A DNA stretch of 38,936 nt from Candidatus Fimicola merdigallinarum. Its GTDB lineage: Bacteria > Bacillota > Clostridia > Lachnospirales > Anaerotignaceae. Below are positions 24,374 through 33,473 of this stretch, piece by piece (positions within the stretch are counted from its first letter, which is position 1; every line of letters starts with the position of its first letter). Made by a program: the position numbers and the translations under genes. The stretch spans positions 1 through 38,936 of the forward strand of contig JADIMX010000052.1 of NCBI GenBank assembly GCA_017694425.1. Reading direction: 5' to 3'. A model generated the notes under the pieces. It saw only the letters and a list, made by a program, of their open reading frames with translations. It was not told the origin of the DNA and ran no database searches.

Positions 24374-24868
24374 ATGAAATTTAAAGAGTGGAGAGATTCA
24401 ATTTTTGAAGCTTTACTAATAATTTTATTACTTTTTCTATTTTGCTGGCCTGTGAGAATAAATGGCATCTCTATGGAAAACTCACTTCACGCCAAAGATA
24501 CCATAGCAATTTCAAGAGTATTAAAGTATACAGGAGCTATAAAAAAAGGTGATATAGTAGTTTTTTCTGAAACTATTGAAGGCGATAAAAAACACCTCAT
24601 AAAAAGAGTAATAGCAACAGAAGGCGATACAGTAAGGATAAAAGACGGAAATGTCTATGTAAACTCAGAAATGCTTTCTGAAGACTATGCATTAGGCTCA
24701 ACAATGGGTAATTTTAGAGTTGTTGTGCCAGAAGACCATTATTTTGTTATGGGTGATAACAGAGAGCATAGTATTGATAGCAGGCAACTAGGCACAATAG
24801 CAAAAAAGGATATTGTAGGTAAAGCTTTTCTAAAGATACTTCCTATTAAAGATATACAGCTATATTAA
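24374..24868 (+). CDS. lepB: Signal peptidase I
   Basis: 164 residues, typical for short Gram-positive type I signal peptidases. One N-terminal membrane anchor (about 10-27) places the catalytic domain outside. The Ser-Lys dyad is present: Ser33 in GISMENSL and Lys77 in LIKRVI. The box GDNREHSIDSRQLG is intact. The enzyme removes signal peptides from secreted proteins. The ribosome site is AGGTGAT. A terminator-like hairpin lies between it and sipL, so it need not be co-expressed with that gene. Confidence 0.95.
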   Translation: MKFKEWRDSIFEALLIILLLFLFCWPVRINGISMENSLHAKDTIAISRVLKYTGAIKKGDIVVFSETIEGDKKHLIKRVIATEGDTVRIKDGNVYVNSEMLSEDYALGSTMGNFRVVVPEDHYFVMGDNREHSIDSRQLGTIAKKDIVGKAFLKILPIKDIQLY

Positions 24869-24872
24869 AATT

Positions 24873-24902
24873 GTATATTTTAAAAATTTTCATTCATAAA
24901 AA
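24873..24902 (+). promoter_or_regulatory. Possible sigma-E promoter for sipL
   Basis: GTATATT (24873-24879) and CATAAAAA (24895-24902), 15 bases apart, resemble the sigma-E -35 (kmATAtt) and -10 (CATAcamT). A start near 24909 would fall at the end of the 5' arm of the hairpin that hides the sipL ribosome site. Confidence 0.4.
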
Positions 24903-24952
24903 ACCTCTTTTCAAACTATATTTTTATATATAGGAAAAAAGGAGGTTTTTTT
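24898..24952 (+). terminator. Terminator-like hairpin containing the sipL ribosome site
   Basis: Arms 24898-24911 (AAAAAACCTCTTTT) and 24938-24951 (AAAGGAGGTTTTTT) pair over 14 positions with one G-U. A T7 tract (24946-24952) runs to the sipL ATG. The loop itself holds a CTATAT/ATATAG stem. The 3' arm includes GGAGG, the sipL Shine-Dalgarno sequence. Confidence 0.6.
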
Positions 24953-26533
24953 ATGTCCATTGACGCCAACAAAACAAATATAATTATAGAAACTATGGGA
25001 AATGAAAGAACAACGCAGATTATGGCAGAAGGTGATGCCATAGTACCAGACATAAAGCCTGATATTAATAAAATACTAAATGTATCTTGTAGGGTTAATA
25101 AAACTGATGAAAAAATATCCGATAATCGAGTATTTTTTAGTGGCGAAGCCCTATGCTCCATACTTTATATGGGAAAAACTGATGATATAAATATATATTC
25201 TATGACTGCCACAATACCTTTTGACGACGTAATCCCTCTACCTGAAAGCGACAAAAATTTTACAACAAAACTTAAATTTAATGTGGAAAGCATAAACAAC
25301 AAAGTTGTAAACGATAGAAAGATAAATATTCGCTGTGGTATAACAGTAAAGGCAGAAACAGTATTTACTGAAAATATGGATATTGTAAAAAGTATAGACA
25401 ACCAAGATACTGTTATGGTTAAAGAAAAAATTCTTAATATTTGCCAAAGTATAGACAGAAAAAACGACTTGATAAATATAAACGAAGTTTTATCTTTGCC
25501 ATCAGGTAAACCGAATATAGATACTATAATTGAATCTAACTGCTACATAGGTGATAGGGAAATACGAGCCTTTGACGGAAAAGTCAATATAAAAGGTACT
25601 GCCTATATAACTGTTATCTACAAGTCAGAAAGTGATGACCTTATTTTAGAAACAGCCTTTTTTGAATTACCGTTTAACTTTATGGAGGATTTGAGAGGCT
25701 GTAGCGAAGATATGTATGTGGACCTAGATATGGATATAAGCCAAATAAACTGTAAGCCTGAAATTGACGAGGACGGCGAGGAAAGAAATATAAATGTGGA
25801 TATGTCCCTAGACCTTAGCGTATGCGTATATGAAAACAATATTATAGAAGTGGCAGACGATATTTATAGCTTAAAAGAAAATATTGAACCTTTAAAAGTA
25901 TCAATAGAATATCCTTGTTTTATTATGAAAAATAGCACAAAAGCATCATTTAAAGATACTGTTGTTGCTGATAGCAAATATCCAGATATGCTTAGAGTAC
26001 AAAATGTATATTCTAAAATGGATATAACCGACAAAAAACACTTACCTAACGAAAATAAAATTACTCTTGAAGGTGTTATAAGTGGAAGTATACTATACAC
26101 AGCTCAAAGCGACAGCGAGCCTGTATGTGTTATACCATACAACATACCATTCTCTCAGGATATAGAGATTAAGCCAAGCAACGAAAATATGTTTTTCAAC
26201 ATAAACGGTTATATAGATGATGTATCCTTCGATATGATGTCCGAACGTGAAACAGAGCTTAAAGTAACTTGTATATTTGATGTTACAGCCTTTGAAAAGC
26301 TTAAAACTGATGTTATAACTGATGTAAGTGTAAATGAAAATATTAAAGAAAATGATACAGCGGGAATTATAATCTATATAGTTCAAAAAGGCGATACTCT
26401 TTGGGATATAGCAAAAAGATATCACACAACTATAGATGATATTGCAACTTTAAACGATATAGAAAACCCTGATAAAATTATGGTCGGGGAAAAACTACTT
26501 ATATTAAAATCTTCAAATAAAAATATAGCATAA
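24953..26533 (+). CDS. sipL: DUF3794 (SPOCS)-LysM protein, SipL-like spore morphogenesis protein
   Basis: 526 residues: repeated beta-rich DUF3794/SPOCS modules (roughly 5-140, 150-290 and 320-450) and one C-terminal LysM domain (about 475-519, with QKGDTLWDIAKRYH). This is the architecture of C. difficile SipL, whose LysM domain binds SpoIVA so that the coat attaches to the forespore. There is no signal peptide, consistent with action in the mother cell cytoplasm. The ribosome site GGAGG precedes the ATG by seven T's. A possible sigma-E promoter fits mother-cell expression. SPOCS-LysM paralogues exist, so orthology is likely but not certain. Confidence 0.82.
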   Translation: MSIDANKTNIIIETMGNERTTQIMAEGDAIVPDIKPDINKILNVSCRVNKTDEKISDNRVFFSGEALCSILYMGKTDDINIYSMTATIPFDDVIPLPESDKNFTTKLKFNVESINNKVVNDRKINIRCGITVKAETVFTENMDIVKSIDNQDTVMVKEKILNICQSIDRKNDLININEVLSLPSGKPNIDTIIESNCYIGDREIRAFDGKVNIKGTAYITVIYKSESDDLILETAFFELPFNFMEDLRGCSEDMYVDLDMDISQINCKPEIDEDGEERNINVDMSLDLSVCVYENNIIEVADDIYSLKENIEPLKVSIEYPCFIMKNSTKASFKDTVVADSKYPDMLRVQNVYSKMDITDKKHLPNENKITLEGVISGSILYTAQSDSEPVCVIPYNIPFSQDIEIKPSNENMFFNINGYIDDVSFDMMSERETELKVTCIFDVTAFEKLKTDVITDVSVNENIKENDTAGIIIYIVQKGDTLWDIAKRYHTTIDDIATLNDIENPDKIMVGEKLLILKSSNKNIA

Positions 26534-26538
26534 ATTTT

Positions 26539-26567
26539 ACCCACTGGAACTCCAGTGGGTATTTTTT
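26539..26567 (+). terminator. Terminator of sipL, convergent with murA
   Basis: The 10-bp stem ACCCACTGGA / TCCAGTGGGT with a 2-base centre (26539-26560) is followed by ATTTTTT on the plus strand. Confidence 0.92.
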
Positions 26568-27825
26568 AGTCTACTCTCTCTATCAACGCACCTAAGCCTT
26601 TTAACTTTTCTTCGATATTATAATACCCTCTCTCGATATTGTATATATCGCTTATTCTCGTTTCCCCCTCAGACACAAGACCTAAAAGTATAAGCCCTGC
26701 ACCTCCTCTAAGGTCTGTGGCTCTAACCTCTGCACCGGTAAGTTTCTCCACACCCTCTATAACGGCACTTCTGCTATCTATTCTGATATCAGCACCCATT
26801 CTAACCATTTCACCGGCGTGTATAAATCTATTTTCAAATATAGTTTCCGTTATGGTGCTTGTACCACTTATAACAGCTAAAAGGCTCATAAACTGGGCTT
26901 GCATATCCGTTGGAAATCCTGGAAAAGGCATAGTTTTTATGTTTACAGGTTTAAGTTTATCTTTAACAAAAACCCTAATTTTATTACCGCCCAAATCCTC
27001 AACACATACATTACTTTCACATAGCTTAGCCGTAACAGGCTTTAAGTGTTCAGCTATAACATTTTCAAGGATAATATCCCCACCGGTAATAGCTGATGCC
27101 ACCATAAAAGTACCTGCCTCTATTCTATCCGGCATAACCTTATGCTTTACCCCTGAAAGTTTTTTTGCTCCCTGTATTTTTATAGTATCCGTTCCTGCTC
27201 CTTGTATTTTTACTCCCATTTTACTTAGAAACTTGGCAAGGTCGCAAATTTCAGGCTCTGCTGAGGCATTTTCTATAACCGTTGTATCCTCCAAAAGAGC
27301 TGAGGCAAGCATTATATTTTCCGTAGCTCCCACACTGGGAAAGTCCAAATATACCTTACCACCACATATACTAGAGCCGTCAGCAAAAACAAAACCTTTC
27401 TCCTGCTCTATACTAACACCCATAGACTGAAAGCCTTTTAAATGCAAGTCCACCGGTCTGCTACCTATTGGACAGCCACCCGGCATAGGAATTTTAGCCT
27501 TTCCTATTCGCCCTATTAAAGCACCCATAACTATAAAGGAGGCTCTGAGTTTTCCTGCGTCCTCGCTTTCCTCCTCAAATGACACTATATCCTTGCAACA
27601 TACGGATATTTTCTCTTTTTTAACGTCATAATTAACCGTAGCACCTAGCTTTTTAAGTATATCTATCATAACCATAACATCATTTAAAGGTGGTACAGAT
27701 GATATAATACACTCCTCCTCTGTAAGAATACAGCCGGCCAGTATAGGTAAAACTGAATTTTTAGCACCACTTATTTTTACACTCCCCGATAAAGCAGGAC
27801 TTTTTGACACAACAAAAACAGACAT
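26566..27825 (-). CDS. murA: UDP-N-acetylglucosamine 1-carboxyvinyltransferase
   Basis: 419 residues, normal for MurA, which transfers enolpyruvate from PEP to UDP-GlcNAc in the first committed step of peptidoglycan synthesis. The active-site loop has Cys118 in PGGCPIGSRPVDLH; Lys22-Asn23 and the late DLRGGAGLI block are also present. Cys rather than Asp at 118 is the fosfomycin-sensitive form. Firmicutes often carry two copies (MurA and MurZ), and this may be either. The start follows GGGAGG. No partner mur genes are adjacent. Confidence 0.95.
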   Translation of the reverse strand: MSVFVVSKSPALSGSVKISGAKNSVLPILAGCILTEEECIISSVPPLNDVMVMIDILKKLGATVNYDVKKEKISVCCKDIVSFEEESEDAGKLRASFIVMGALIGRIGKAKIPMPGGCPIGSRPVDLHLKGFQSMGVSIEQEKGFVFADGSSICGGKVYLDFPSVGATENIMLASALLEDTTVIENASAEPEICDLAKFLSKMGVKIQGAGTDTIKIQGAKKLSGVKHKVMPDRIEAGTFMVASAITGGDIILENVIAEHLKPVTAKLCESNVCVEDLGGNKIRVFVKDKLKPVNIKTMPFPGFPTDMQAQFMSLLAVISGTSTITETIFENRFIHAGEMVRMGADIRIDSRSAVIEGVEKLTGAEVRATDLRGGAGLILLGLVSEGETRISDIYNIERGYYNIEEKLKGLGALIERVD

Positions 27826-27911
27826 AATAACCTCCCTTTTAAAAATTAGCTTTTTGTTATTATGCCCGTAAAATCTATATATAATTAAAAAAATTTATAA
27901 AAATAAAAAAA

Positions 27912-27983
27912 GTTTCCTATGGGAATCGAACCCACAGCCTTTCGGTCCGGAGCCGAACGCTCTATCCATTGAGCTAAGGAAAC
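27912..27983 (-). tRNA. tRNA-Arg (anticodon CCG)
   Basis: Minus-strand cloverleaf: acceptor GTTTCCT/AGGAAAC, D-arm AGCTCAATGGATAGAGC, anticodon stem TTCGG/CCGAA holding CTCCGGA with anticodon CCG, and a T-arm with GGTTCGATTCC (one G-U). It is 72 nt long, without an encoded CCA. The next base, which would be the discriminator, is T, followed at once by a T-run that can end transcription. Confidence 0.95.
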
Positions 27984-27993
27984 ATTAAGTATA

Positions 27994-28022
27994 ATTTTAC
28001 ATTCTATTCTTATTTATGTCAA
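27994..28022 (-). promoter_or_regulatory. Promoter for tRNA-Arg
   Basis: A perfect TTGACA (28017-28022), a 17-base spacer and TAAAAT (27994-27999), so transcription should begin only a few bases before the mature tRNA. Confidence 0.75.
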
Positions 28023-28055
28023 ATAAAATAGGGCAACTAAATTTTTAGTCACCCT
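28022..28055 (-). terminator. Terminator of glgP
   Basis: On the minus strand, a 12-bp stem with two G-U pairs (28030-28041 and 28044-28055) is followed by ATTTTATTT. Confidence 0.85.
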
Positions 28056-28071
28056 AAAATAATTTTTTTAA

Positions 28072-30525
28072 TTACATTTCAATGTGTATTGGTTTGATGT
28101 CCCATATTTCCTCAGCGTACTGTTTAATAGTTCTATCGCTTGAGAATTTACCACTCTTAGCAGTATTAATAATAGCCATCTTAGCCCATTTTTCTTTATC
28201 TTTATAAGCCTTGTCAACTTCGTTCTGTATTCTTACATAATCCTCAAAGTCCGCAAGAACAAAGTACTCATCAGCTCTATTGCCATTGCCGTTTAATAAT
28301 GAGTCATATAAATCTCTGAAAAGATTAGGGTCTTCAGGTGAGAATGTTCCGTTTATAAGCTCATTTAACACAATTCTTGCGTCCTGATTCATATTGTAAA
28401 TTGACCAAGGGTCGTAAGAATTATCTTTATATTTAGCGATAACCTCCTCTGATGACATACCGAATATGAATATGTTATCTTTTCCTACTTCCTCAAATAT
28501 CTCAACATTAGCACCGTCCATAGTACCAACAGTTAAAGCACCGTTAAGCATAAACTTCATATTACCTGTACCAGAAGCCTCTTTACTTGCAGTTGAAATC
28601 TGCTCACTAATATCAGCAGCAGGTATAAGTTTTTCTGCAAGAGAAACGCTGTAATTCTCCATAAATACAACTTTAATTTTTCCGTTTATAGACTCGTCAT
28701 TGTTTATAACGTCAGCAACAGAATTTATAAGTTTTATTATAAGTTTAGCTCTCTTATAACTAGCTGCTGCCTTAGCTCCAAATATAAATGTTCTTGGAGT
28801 AATGTCAAGTGACGGATTTAATTTTAACTGATTATAAAGATGTATTATATGTAATACATTTAAAAGCTGTCTTTTGTACTCGTGAAGACGTTTAATCTGT
28901 ATATCAAATATAGAGTCAGGATTAATTTCAATACCCTTTCTCTCTTTTATGAATTTAGCAAGTAAAACTTTGTTTTCTCTCTTTATATCCATAAATCTTT
29001 TCTGGAAGTATTTATCATCAGCATATTTAAGTATGCCTTCAAGGTCAGTAAGCTCTTTAACCCAACCGTCGCCAATTTTCTCTGTAACGAGTTTAGCAAG
29101 TTTTGGATTAGCGTGTAAAAGCCATCTTCTCTGTGTTATACCATTTGTTTTATTATTAAATTTTTCAGGATATATTTCATAGAAATCTTTAAGCTCCTGA
29201 TTTTTAAGTATTTCTGTATGAAGTTTAGCAACCCCATTTACAGAGTGACTTCCAACAATAGCTAAGTAAGCCATTCTAATCTCACCATCAGCTATTATAG
29301 CCATTTTTCTAATTTTTTCGTGGTCGTTACCGAAACGCTCAATTAAAGCTGCACAGTAACGTTTGTTAATCTCCTCAATAATCTGATAAATACGAGGAAG
29401 AAGTCTTGAGAAAAGGTCAAGTGGCCATTTTTCTAAAGCTTCAGACATAATTGTATGGTTTGTGTATGCACATACTTTTCTTGTAATATCCCAAGCTTCA
29501 TTCCAAGGCACGTCGTTTTCGTCAACAAGAACTCTCATAAGCTCTGCAACTGCAACTGTTGGGTGTGTGTCGTTAAGCTGGAATGCAACTTTTTCTGGGA
29601 GTAAGCTAAAGTCAGAGTGTTTTTCTTTAAATCTTTCAATAACTCTCTGTACTGTTGCTGAAATAAAGAAATACTGCTGTTTAAGACGAAGCTCTTTACC
29701 TGAGTAATTATCGTCAGCAGGGTAAAGTACCTCTGTAAGTGTACTTGCAAGATTCTTTTCTGCCACAGCCTGCTCGTGCATACCTTCATTAAATTTTTTA
29801 AGGTCAAACTCATTCTTTGGTTTTGCGTCCCAAAGTCTAAGTGTATTTACTGTATTATTGTCATAGCCTATAACAGGGTAGTCATAAGGTACAGCTATAA
29901 CTGATTGATAGTTTTCTTGAACAAAACGGTATCCACCGTCTTCTTTTGGCACAGCCCTTACATTGCCACCAAACTTAACTTCAACAGCATATTCATTACG
30001 TCTTACAGACCAAGGGTCGCCATTTTCAAGCCAGTTGTCCGGCACTTCTACCTGATAACCGTTTTCTATTCTCTGTTCAAAAATTCCATAGTGGTAACGG
30101 ATACCACAACCGTAAGCTGGAAGTTCAAGAGTTGAAAGAGAATCTAAAAAACAAGCAGCAAGTCGTCCAAGTCCACCATTTCCAAGTCCTGGGTCACGTT
30201 CTGTCTCTTCTATATCATTGTAGTCAATTCCAAGCTCAGAGAAAGCCTCTCTTATCTCGCTGTCAAGCATAAGATTTATTACACTGTTTCCAAAAAATCT
30301 ACCCATAAGAAATTCCATTGAAAGATAGTAAACAACCTTAACATCTTTCTCGTAATATTCGTTGTGTGTCTTAAGCCACTTATCTGTTATAACATCACGA
30401 ATAGCAAAAACTCCTGCCTGATAAATCTCCTCTTTTGAAGCAGTATCAATAGTTTTTCTATAAAGATTTTTTACGTTGTCAACAATAAGACCTTTCAATT
30501 CATCTTTGCTAATGTTATAATTCAT
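28072..30525 (-). CDS. glgP: Glycogen/alpha-glucan phosphorylase
   Basis: 817 residues, the full length for GT35 phosphorylases. It releases glucose-1-phosphate from alpha-1,4-glucan ends. Lys657 in SGTGNMKFMLNGALT binds pyridoxal phosphate. The N-terminal half has YLSMEFLMGR and GNGGLGRLAACFLDS. The enzyme degrades the polymer that GlgA makes. The ATG follows a G6 ribosome site 5 bases away. The gene is monocistronic between its own promoter and terminator. Specificity for glycogen or maltodextrin is not determined. Confidence 0.96.
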   Translation of the reverse strand: MNYNISKDELKGLIVDNVKNLYRKTIDTASKEEIYQAGVFAIRDVITDKWLKTHNEYYEKDVKVVYYLSMEFLMGRFFGNSVINLMLDSEIREAFSELGIDYNDIEETERDPGLGNGGLGRLAACFLDSLSTLELPAYGCGIRYHYGIFEQRIENGYQVEVPDNWLENGDPWSVRRNEYAVEVKFGGNVRAVPKEDGGYRFVQENYQSVIAVPYDYPVIGYDNNTVNTLRLWDAKPKNEFDLKKFNEGMHEQAVAEKNLASTLTEVLYPADDNYSGKELRLKQQYFFISATVQRVIERFKEKHSDFSLLPEKVAFQLNDTHPTVAVAELMRVLVDENDVPWNEAWDITRKVCAYTNHTIMSEALEKWPLDLFSRLLPRIYQIIEEINKRYCAALIERFGNDHEKIRKMAIIADGEIRMAYLAIVGSHSVNGVAKLHTEILKNQELKDFYEIYPEKFNNKTNGITQRRWLLHANPKLAKLVTEKIGDGWVKELTDLEGILKYADDKYFQKRFMDIKRENKVLLAKFIKERKGIEINPDSIFDIQIKRLHEYKRQLLNVLHIIHLYNQLKLNPSLDITPRTFIFGAKAAASYKRAKLIIKLINSVADVINNDESINGKIKVVFMENYSVSLAEKLIPAADISEQISTASKEASGTGNMKFMLNGALTVGTMDGANVEIFEEVGKDNIFIFGMSSEEVIAKYKDNSYDPWSIYNMNQDARIVLNELINGTFSPEDPNLFRDLYDSLLNGNGNRADEYFVLADFEDYVRIQNEVDKAYKDKEKWAKMAIINTAKSGKFSSDRTIKQYAEEIWDIKPIHIEM

Positions 30526-30608
30526 AGCAGTCCCCCCAATAAAAAATAATATTGTAGATTTTAGTAAATTGAGCTAAGAAAAGCATAACCCAACTTTTCT
30601 TTAACCTT

Positions 30609-30638
30609 AATATAACACACCTTAATCAATATTTGCAA
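30609..30638 (-). promoter_or_regulatory. Promoter for glgP
   Basis: TTGCAA (30633-30638), an 18-base spacer and TATATT (30609-30614). A second possible promoter lies upstream: TTGACA (30669-30674) then ATAATT. The leader has an AGAAAAG/CTTTTCT hairpin. The rest of the 30526-30843 gap shows no gene. Confidence 0.5.
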
Positions 30639-30843
30639 ACCAATTAATTATTACAAATGACAATAAGATGTCAAAATTTAGTAAAAAATATAACCAAATA
30701 TTAATTATTGAATTTTACAACTAGACATCTACTATTTTTTAAGTAATACTACACAAAAAACCACCTGTAAATTAATACAATATAACCAATATATGGTATT
30801 GTTTTATAGCTGAGGGTCAAAAAAATCTGCATAATAAATACTG

Positions 30844-31473
30844 CTATACATTTATACTAAATATTACCACACCACAAATGAAGCCAAAAATTACTGCAAA
30901 ACTTATAAAAATATCTTTAAAATTTCTCATATTCTCGGGCAAAACTTCTCGGCAAATTACATACAGTATAACTCCACCTCCAAGTGCAAATATAAATTCG
31001 GCAATTTTTTCATATCCAAACTTAAGATATATACCTAAAACTCCACTTAACGAAACTATAATTGATAACAAAATCCCATAGAAAATATTACTATAATCCA
31101 AAACGCCTAAAATATACATAGCTGTAACTATACTTGAAGATATAAAAAAATTCTCCCTATCAAAAAATATGGCACTTAAAATAAGTCCCATACAGAAACA
31201 ATGTAACACATTAAAAAATTTATTATCAGCATATTTTTCAAATATAGTAGAAAATATTAAGCCGGAAAATACAAATACAACTGCATAAAAAATCCCACCA
31301 CTATAAAATACATCAGATAAAAAACCAAAACACATAAAGGATAAAAGACTACCGCCCCAAAACCCGAATATCATTCTATATACAAAATTTTTATTGCAGT
31401 ATAGATTAAAAATAACTCCAAATACAGAACCAAATATAAATACACAAAAGGCAAATATAAGTATTTCGCTCAA
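30844..31473 (-). CDS. ZIP-like membrane protein with altered metal-site motifs
   Basis: About 209 residues with seven or eight hydrophobic segments. The ZIP family layout is visible: an early GFWGGSLLSF segment, a middle LHCFCMGLI segment where ZIPs have HNxPEG, and FALGGGVILYVICREVLPE matching the TM5-like motif. Of the usual metal ligands in the middle motif only the His remains (Asn and Glu are replaced), so zinc transport is uncertain. A GTG at 31482 lies within the ribosome site GGTGAT, so TTG at 31473 is the preferred start. It sits after prfA, where Clostridia often carry a ZIP gene. Confidence 0.6.
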   Translation of the reverse strand: MSEILIFAFCVFIFGSVFGVIFNLYCNKNFVYRMIFGFWGGSLLSFMCFGFLSDVFYSGGIFYAVVFVFSGLIFSTIFEKYADNKFFNVLHCFCMGLILSAIFFDRENFFISSSIVTAMYILGVLDYSNIFYGILLSIIVSLSGVLGIYLKFGYEKIAEFIFALGGGVILYVICREVLPENMRNFKDIFISFAVIFGFICGVVIFSINV

Positions 31474-31520
31474 AAAAATCACCCCATATAAAATACATTA
31501 CTGTACATTATATGAGGTGA
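31472..31520 (-). terminator. Terminator of prfA, containing the zip ribosome site
   Basis: Arm 31508-31520 (TCACCTCATATAA) pairs with arm 31479-31491 (TTATATGGGGTGA) over 13 positions with one G-U. T7 (31472-31478) follows. The 3' arm holds GGGGTGA, the ribosome site of the ZIP-like gene, and the T7 tract supplies the first two bases of its TTG start codon. Confidence 0.75.
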
Positions 31521-31538
31521 TTTATAAAAATAAGAATA

Positions 31539-32612
31539 TTATTCTTCTTCGTTATTTCCCATTCTTTCTGCTCTATCTGTTGTTATAAGTGTATCCATAA
31601 TCTCGTCAAGGTCACCGTCAAGAACAGCCTCTAATCTGTGAAGTGTAAGACCTACTCTGTGGTCTGTAACTCTACCCTGTGGGTAGTTGTAAGTTCTTAT
31701 ACGCTCATTTCTGTTACCAGTTCCAACCTGAGCTTTTCTATCGGCAGATATTTCTGCGTCGTGTTTCGCCTGCTCCATTTCATATATTCTAGCATAAAGT
31801 ACTTTTAAAGCCTGCTCCTTATTTTTAAGCTGTGACTTCTCGTTCTGACAAGAAACAACTATTCCAGTAGGTATATGAGTAACTCGAACAGCAGAGTCTG
31901 TTGTATTTACACACTGACCACCGTTACCAGAAGCTCTAAACACGTCTATTCTAACATCATTCATATTAATGTTTACATCAACTTCTTCAGCCTCAGGTAA
32001 AACAGCAACTGTAACTGTTGATGTGTGTATTCTGCCACCACTTTCAGTTACCGGTATTCTCTGAACTCTGTGAACACCACTTTCAAATTTAAGGCGGGAA
32101 TATGCTCCCGAACCTTTTATCATAAATGATATTTCCTTAAATCCTCCAATGTCGTTTTCGTTTGTATTCATTATTTCAACTTTCCACTTCTGTCTTTCTG
32201 CATATCTTGAATACATTCTGAAAAGTGTTCCAGCAAAGAGGGCTGCCTCATCTCCACCAGCACCACCTCTTATTTCCACAATAACATTTTTTTCATCATT
32301 AGGGTCTTTCGGTATAAGAAGTATTGTAAGCTCACTTTTTATTTTCTCAAGCTTATCCTTATTTTCAGAAAGCTCCTCTTTAACCATTTCCCTAAAGTCA
32401 TCATCTAACTTATCATTTAACATCTCAAGAGCATCTTCTATCTCCTTTGATGTAGTTCTATACTCTCTATACTTCTCAACGATAGGAGTCATATCGCTGT
32501 ACTCCTTCATCATTTTTCGCCATTCATCTTGGTTGGCAATAATATCAGGGTCATTTATGCTTTCCCCTAAATTTTCATACTTACTCTCTATTTCTTGTAA
32601 ACGGTCTAACAT
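31539..32612 (-). CDS. prfA: Peptide chain release factor 1
   Basis: 357 residues, normal for RF1. GGQ at 231-233 is the peptidyl-tRNA hydrolysis motif, and the PVT tripeptide (187-189, in [10 protein letters not shown]) is the RF1-type anticodon-like element for UAA and UAG. PrmC, which methylates the GGQ glutamine, is encoded immediately upstream, with 15 bases between the genes. The ribosome site AGAGGTGA precedes the ATG. This is the last gene of the operon before a strong terminator. Confidence 0.97.
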   Translation of the reverse strand: MLDRLQEIESKYENLGESINDPDIIANQDEWRKMMKEYSDMTPIVEKYREYRTTSKEIEDALEMLNDKLDDDFREMVKEELSENKDKLEKIKSELTILLIPKDPNDEKNVIVEIRGGAGGDEAALFAGTLFRMYSRYAERQKWKVEIMNTNENDIGGFKEISFMIKGSGAYSRLKFESGVHRVQRIPVTESGGRIHTSTVTVAVLPEAEEVDVNINMNDVRIDVFRASGNGGQCVNTTDSAVRVTHIPTGIVVSCQNEKSQLKNKEQALKVLYARIYEMEQAKHDAEISADRKAQVGTGNRNERIRTYNYPQGRVTDHRVGLTLHRLEAVLDGDLDEIMDTLITTDRAERMGNNEEE

Positions 32613-32627
32613 AACTCACCTCTTTAA

Positions 32628-33473
32628 TTACTTTTTTACTCCTGTGACAACTCTATCAAGACCAGCCAAATCCTTTATTATGCGTACGTCAGAAAATCCC
32701 TCATTTAAAAGGATATCCCTTACTTCCTCCCCTTGGTCATAGCCTATTTCAAAAAATATACTTCCCTTTTCATTTAAATAATTCTTTGCTTCATTAGATA
32801 TTTTTCGGTAGAAATAAAGTCCGTCACTGCCACCGTCTAAGGCATTATAGGGTTCATTATCCCTAACTTCACGCATAAGACCTTTTATAACATCTGTTTT
32901 TATATATGGTGGATTTGAAACGATAGCATCAAATTTTTCATCTATATTTTCAAAACAATCACTTAAAACAAAATTAATTTTTTCAGAAACACCATTTTTA
33001 TAAGCATTTCTCTTAGCTGTTTCAATAGCTCCCTGACTTATATCTACAGCAACACCCGTAGCACCTGTATAACGTGCAAGGCTTATGGCAATACAGCCTG
33101 AGCCTGTTCCTATATCTATAAAAGTTTTTGTACCATTCTTTTCAAAACTTTCAATAGCTGTTTCAACTAAAATTTCGGTATCATTTCTCGGTATAAGTGT
33201 AAATGGGTTCACCTCAAAATCAAGGGACATAAACTCACAACTGCCTAATATATACTGAGTTGGAACACCGCTACTTCTCTTTTCAACTAATTCTTTAAAT
33301 GAGGAAAACTCACTATCAGAAAGCTTTCTATCCATATCAATAAAAAGTTTAACCCTAGAAATATCAAGAACTTTCATCATAAAAAGCTCTGCATCTAAGG
33401 AATAACTTTCACACTCACTATTTTTAAGCAATTTCTTTGCCCATAAAAGTGCTGTTTCAACAGTATTACTCAT
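32628..33473 (-). CDS. prmC: Release factor glutamine methyltransferase
   Basis: 281 residues. The SAM-binding DIGTGSG (120-126) and catalytic NPPY (187-190) motifs are intact, and the N-terminal helical domain that holds the release factor is present. It methylates the glutamine of the GGQ motif in RF1 and RF2. Its start overlaps the end of the DUF1385 gene by 8 bases, showing translational coupling, and prfA follows directly. Confidence 0.96.
   Translation of the reverse strand: MSNTVETALLWAKKLLKNSECESYSLDAELFMMKVLDISRVKLFIDMDRKLSDSEFSSFKELVEKRSSGVPTQYILGSCEFMSLDFEVNPFTLIPRNDTEILVETAIESFEKNGTKTFIDIGTGSGCIAISLARYTGATGVAVDISQGAIETAKRNAYKNGVSEKINFVLSDCFENIDEKFDAIVSNPPYIKTDVIKGLMREVRDNEPYNALDGGSDGLYFYRKISNEAKNYLNEKGSIFFEIGYDQGEEVRDILLNEGFSDVRIIKDLAGLDRVVTGVKK

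Noticed and set aside
26639-27430. 263-residue open frame on the plus strand opposite murA
   Set aside because: It lies fully antisense to a clearly conserved gene, has no ribosome site, and reads as a Ser/Pro/Leu-rich shadow translation.
32149-32742. 197-residue plus-strand frame opposite prfA and prmC
   Set aside because: Antisense to two strongly conserved genes, with low-complexity Ser/Leu/Phe composition typical of shadow frames.
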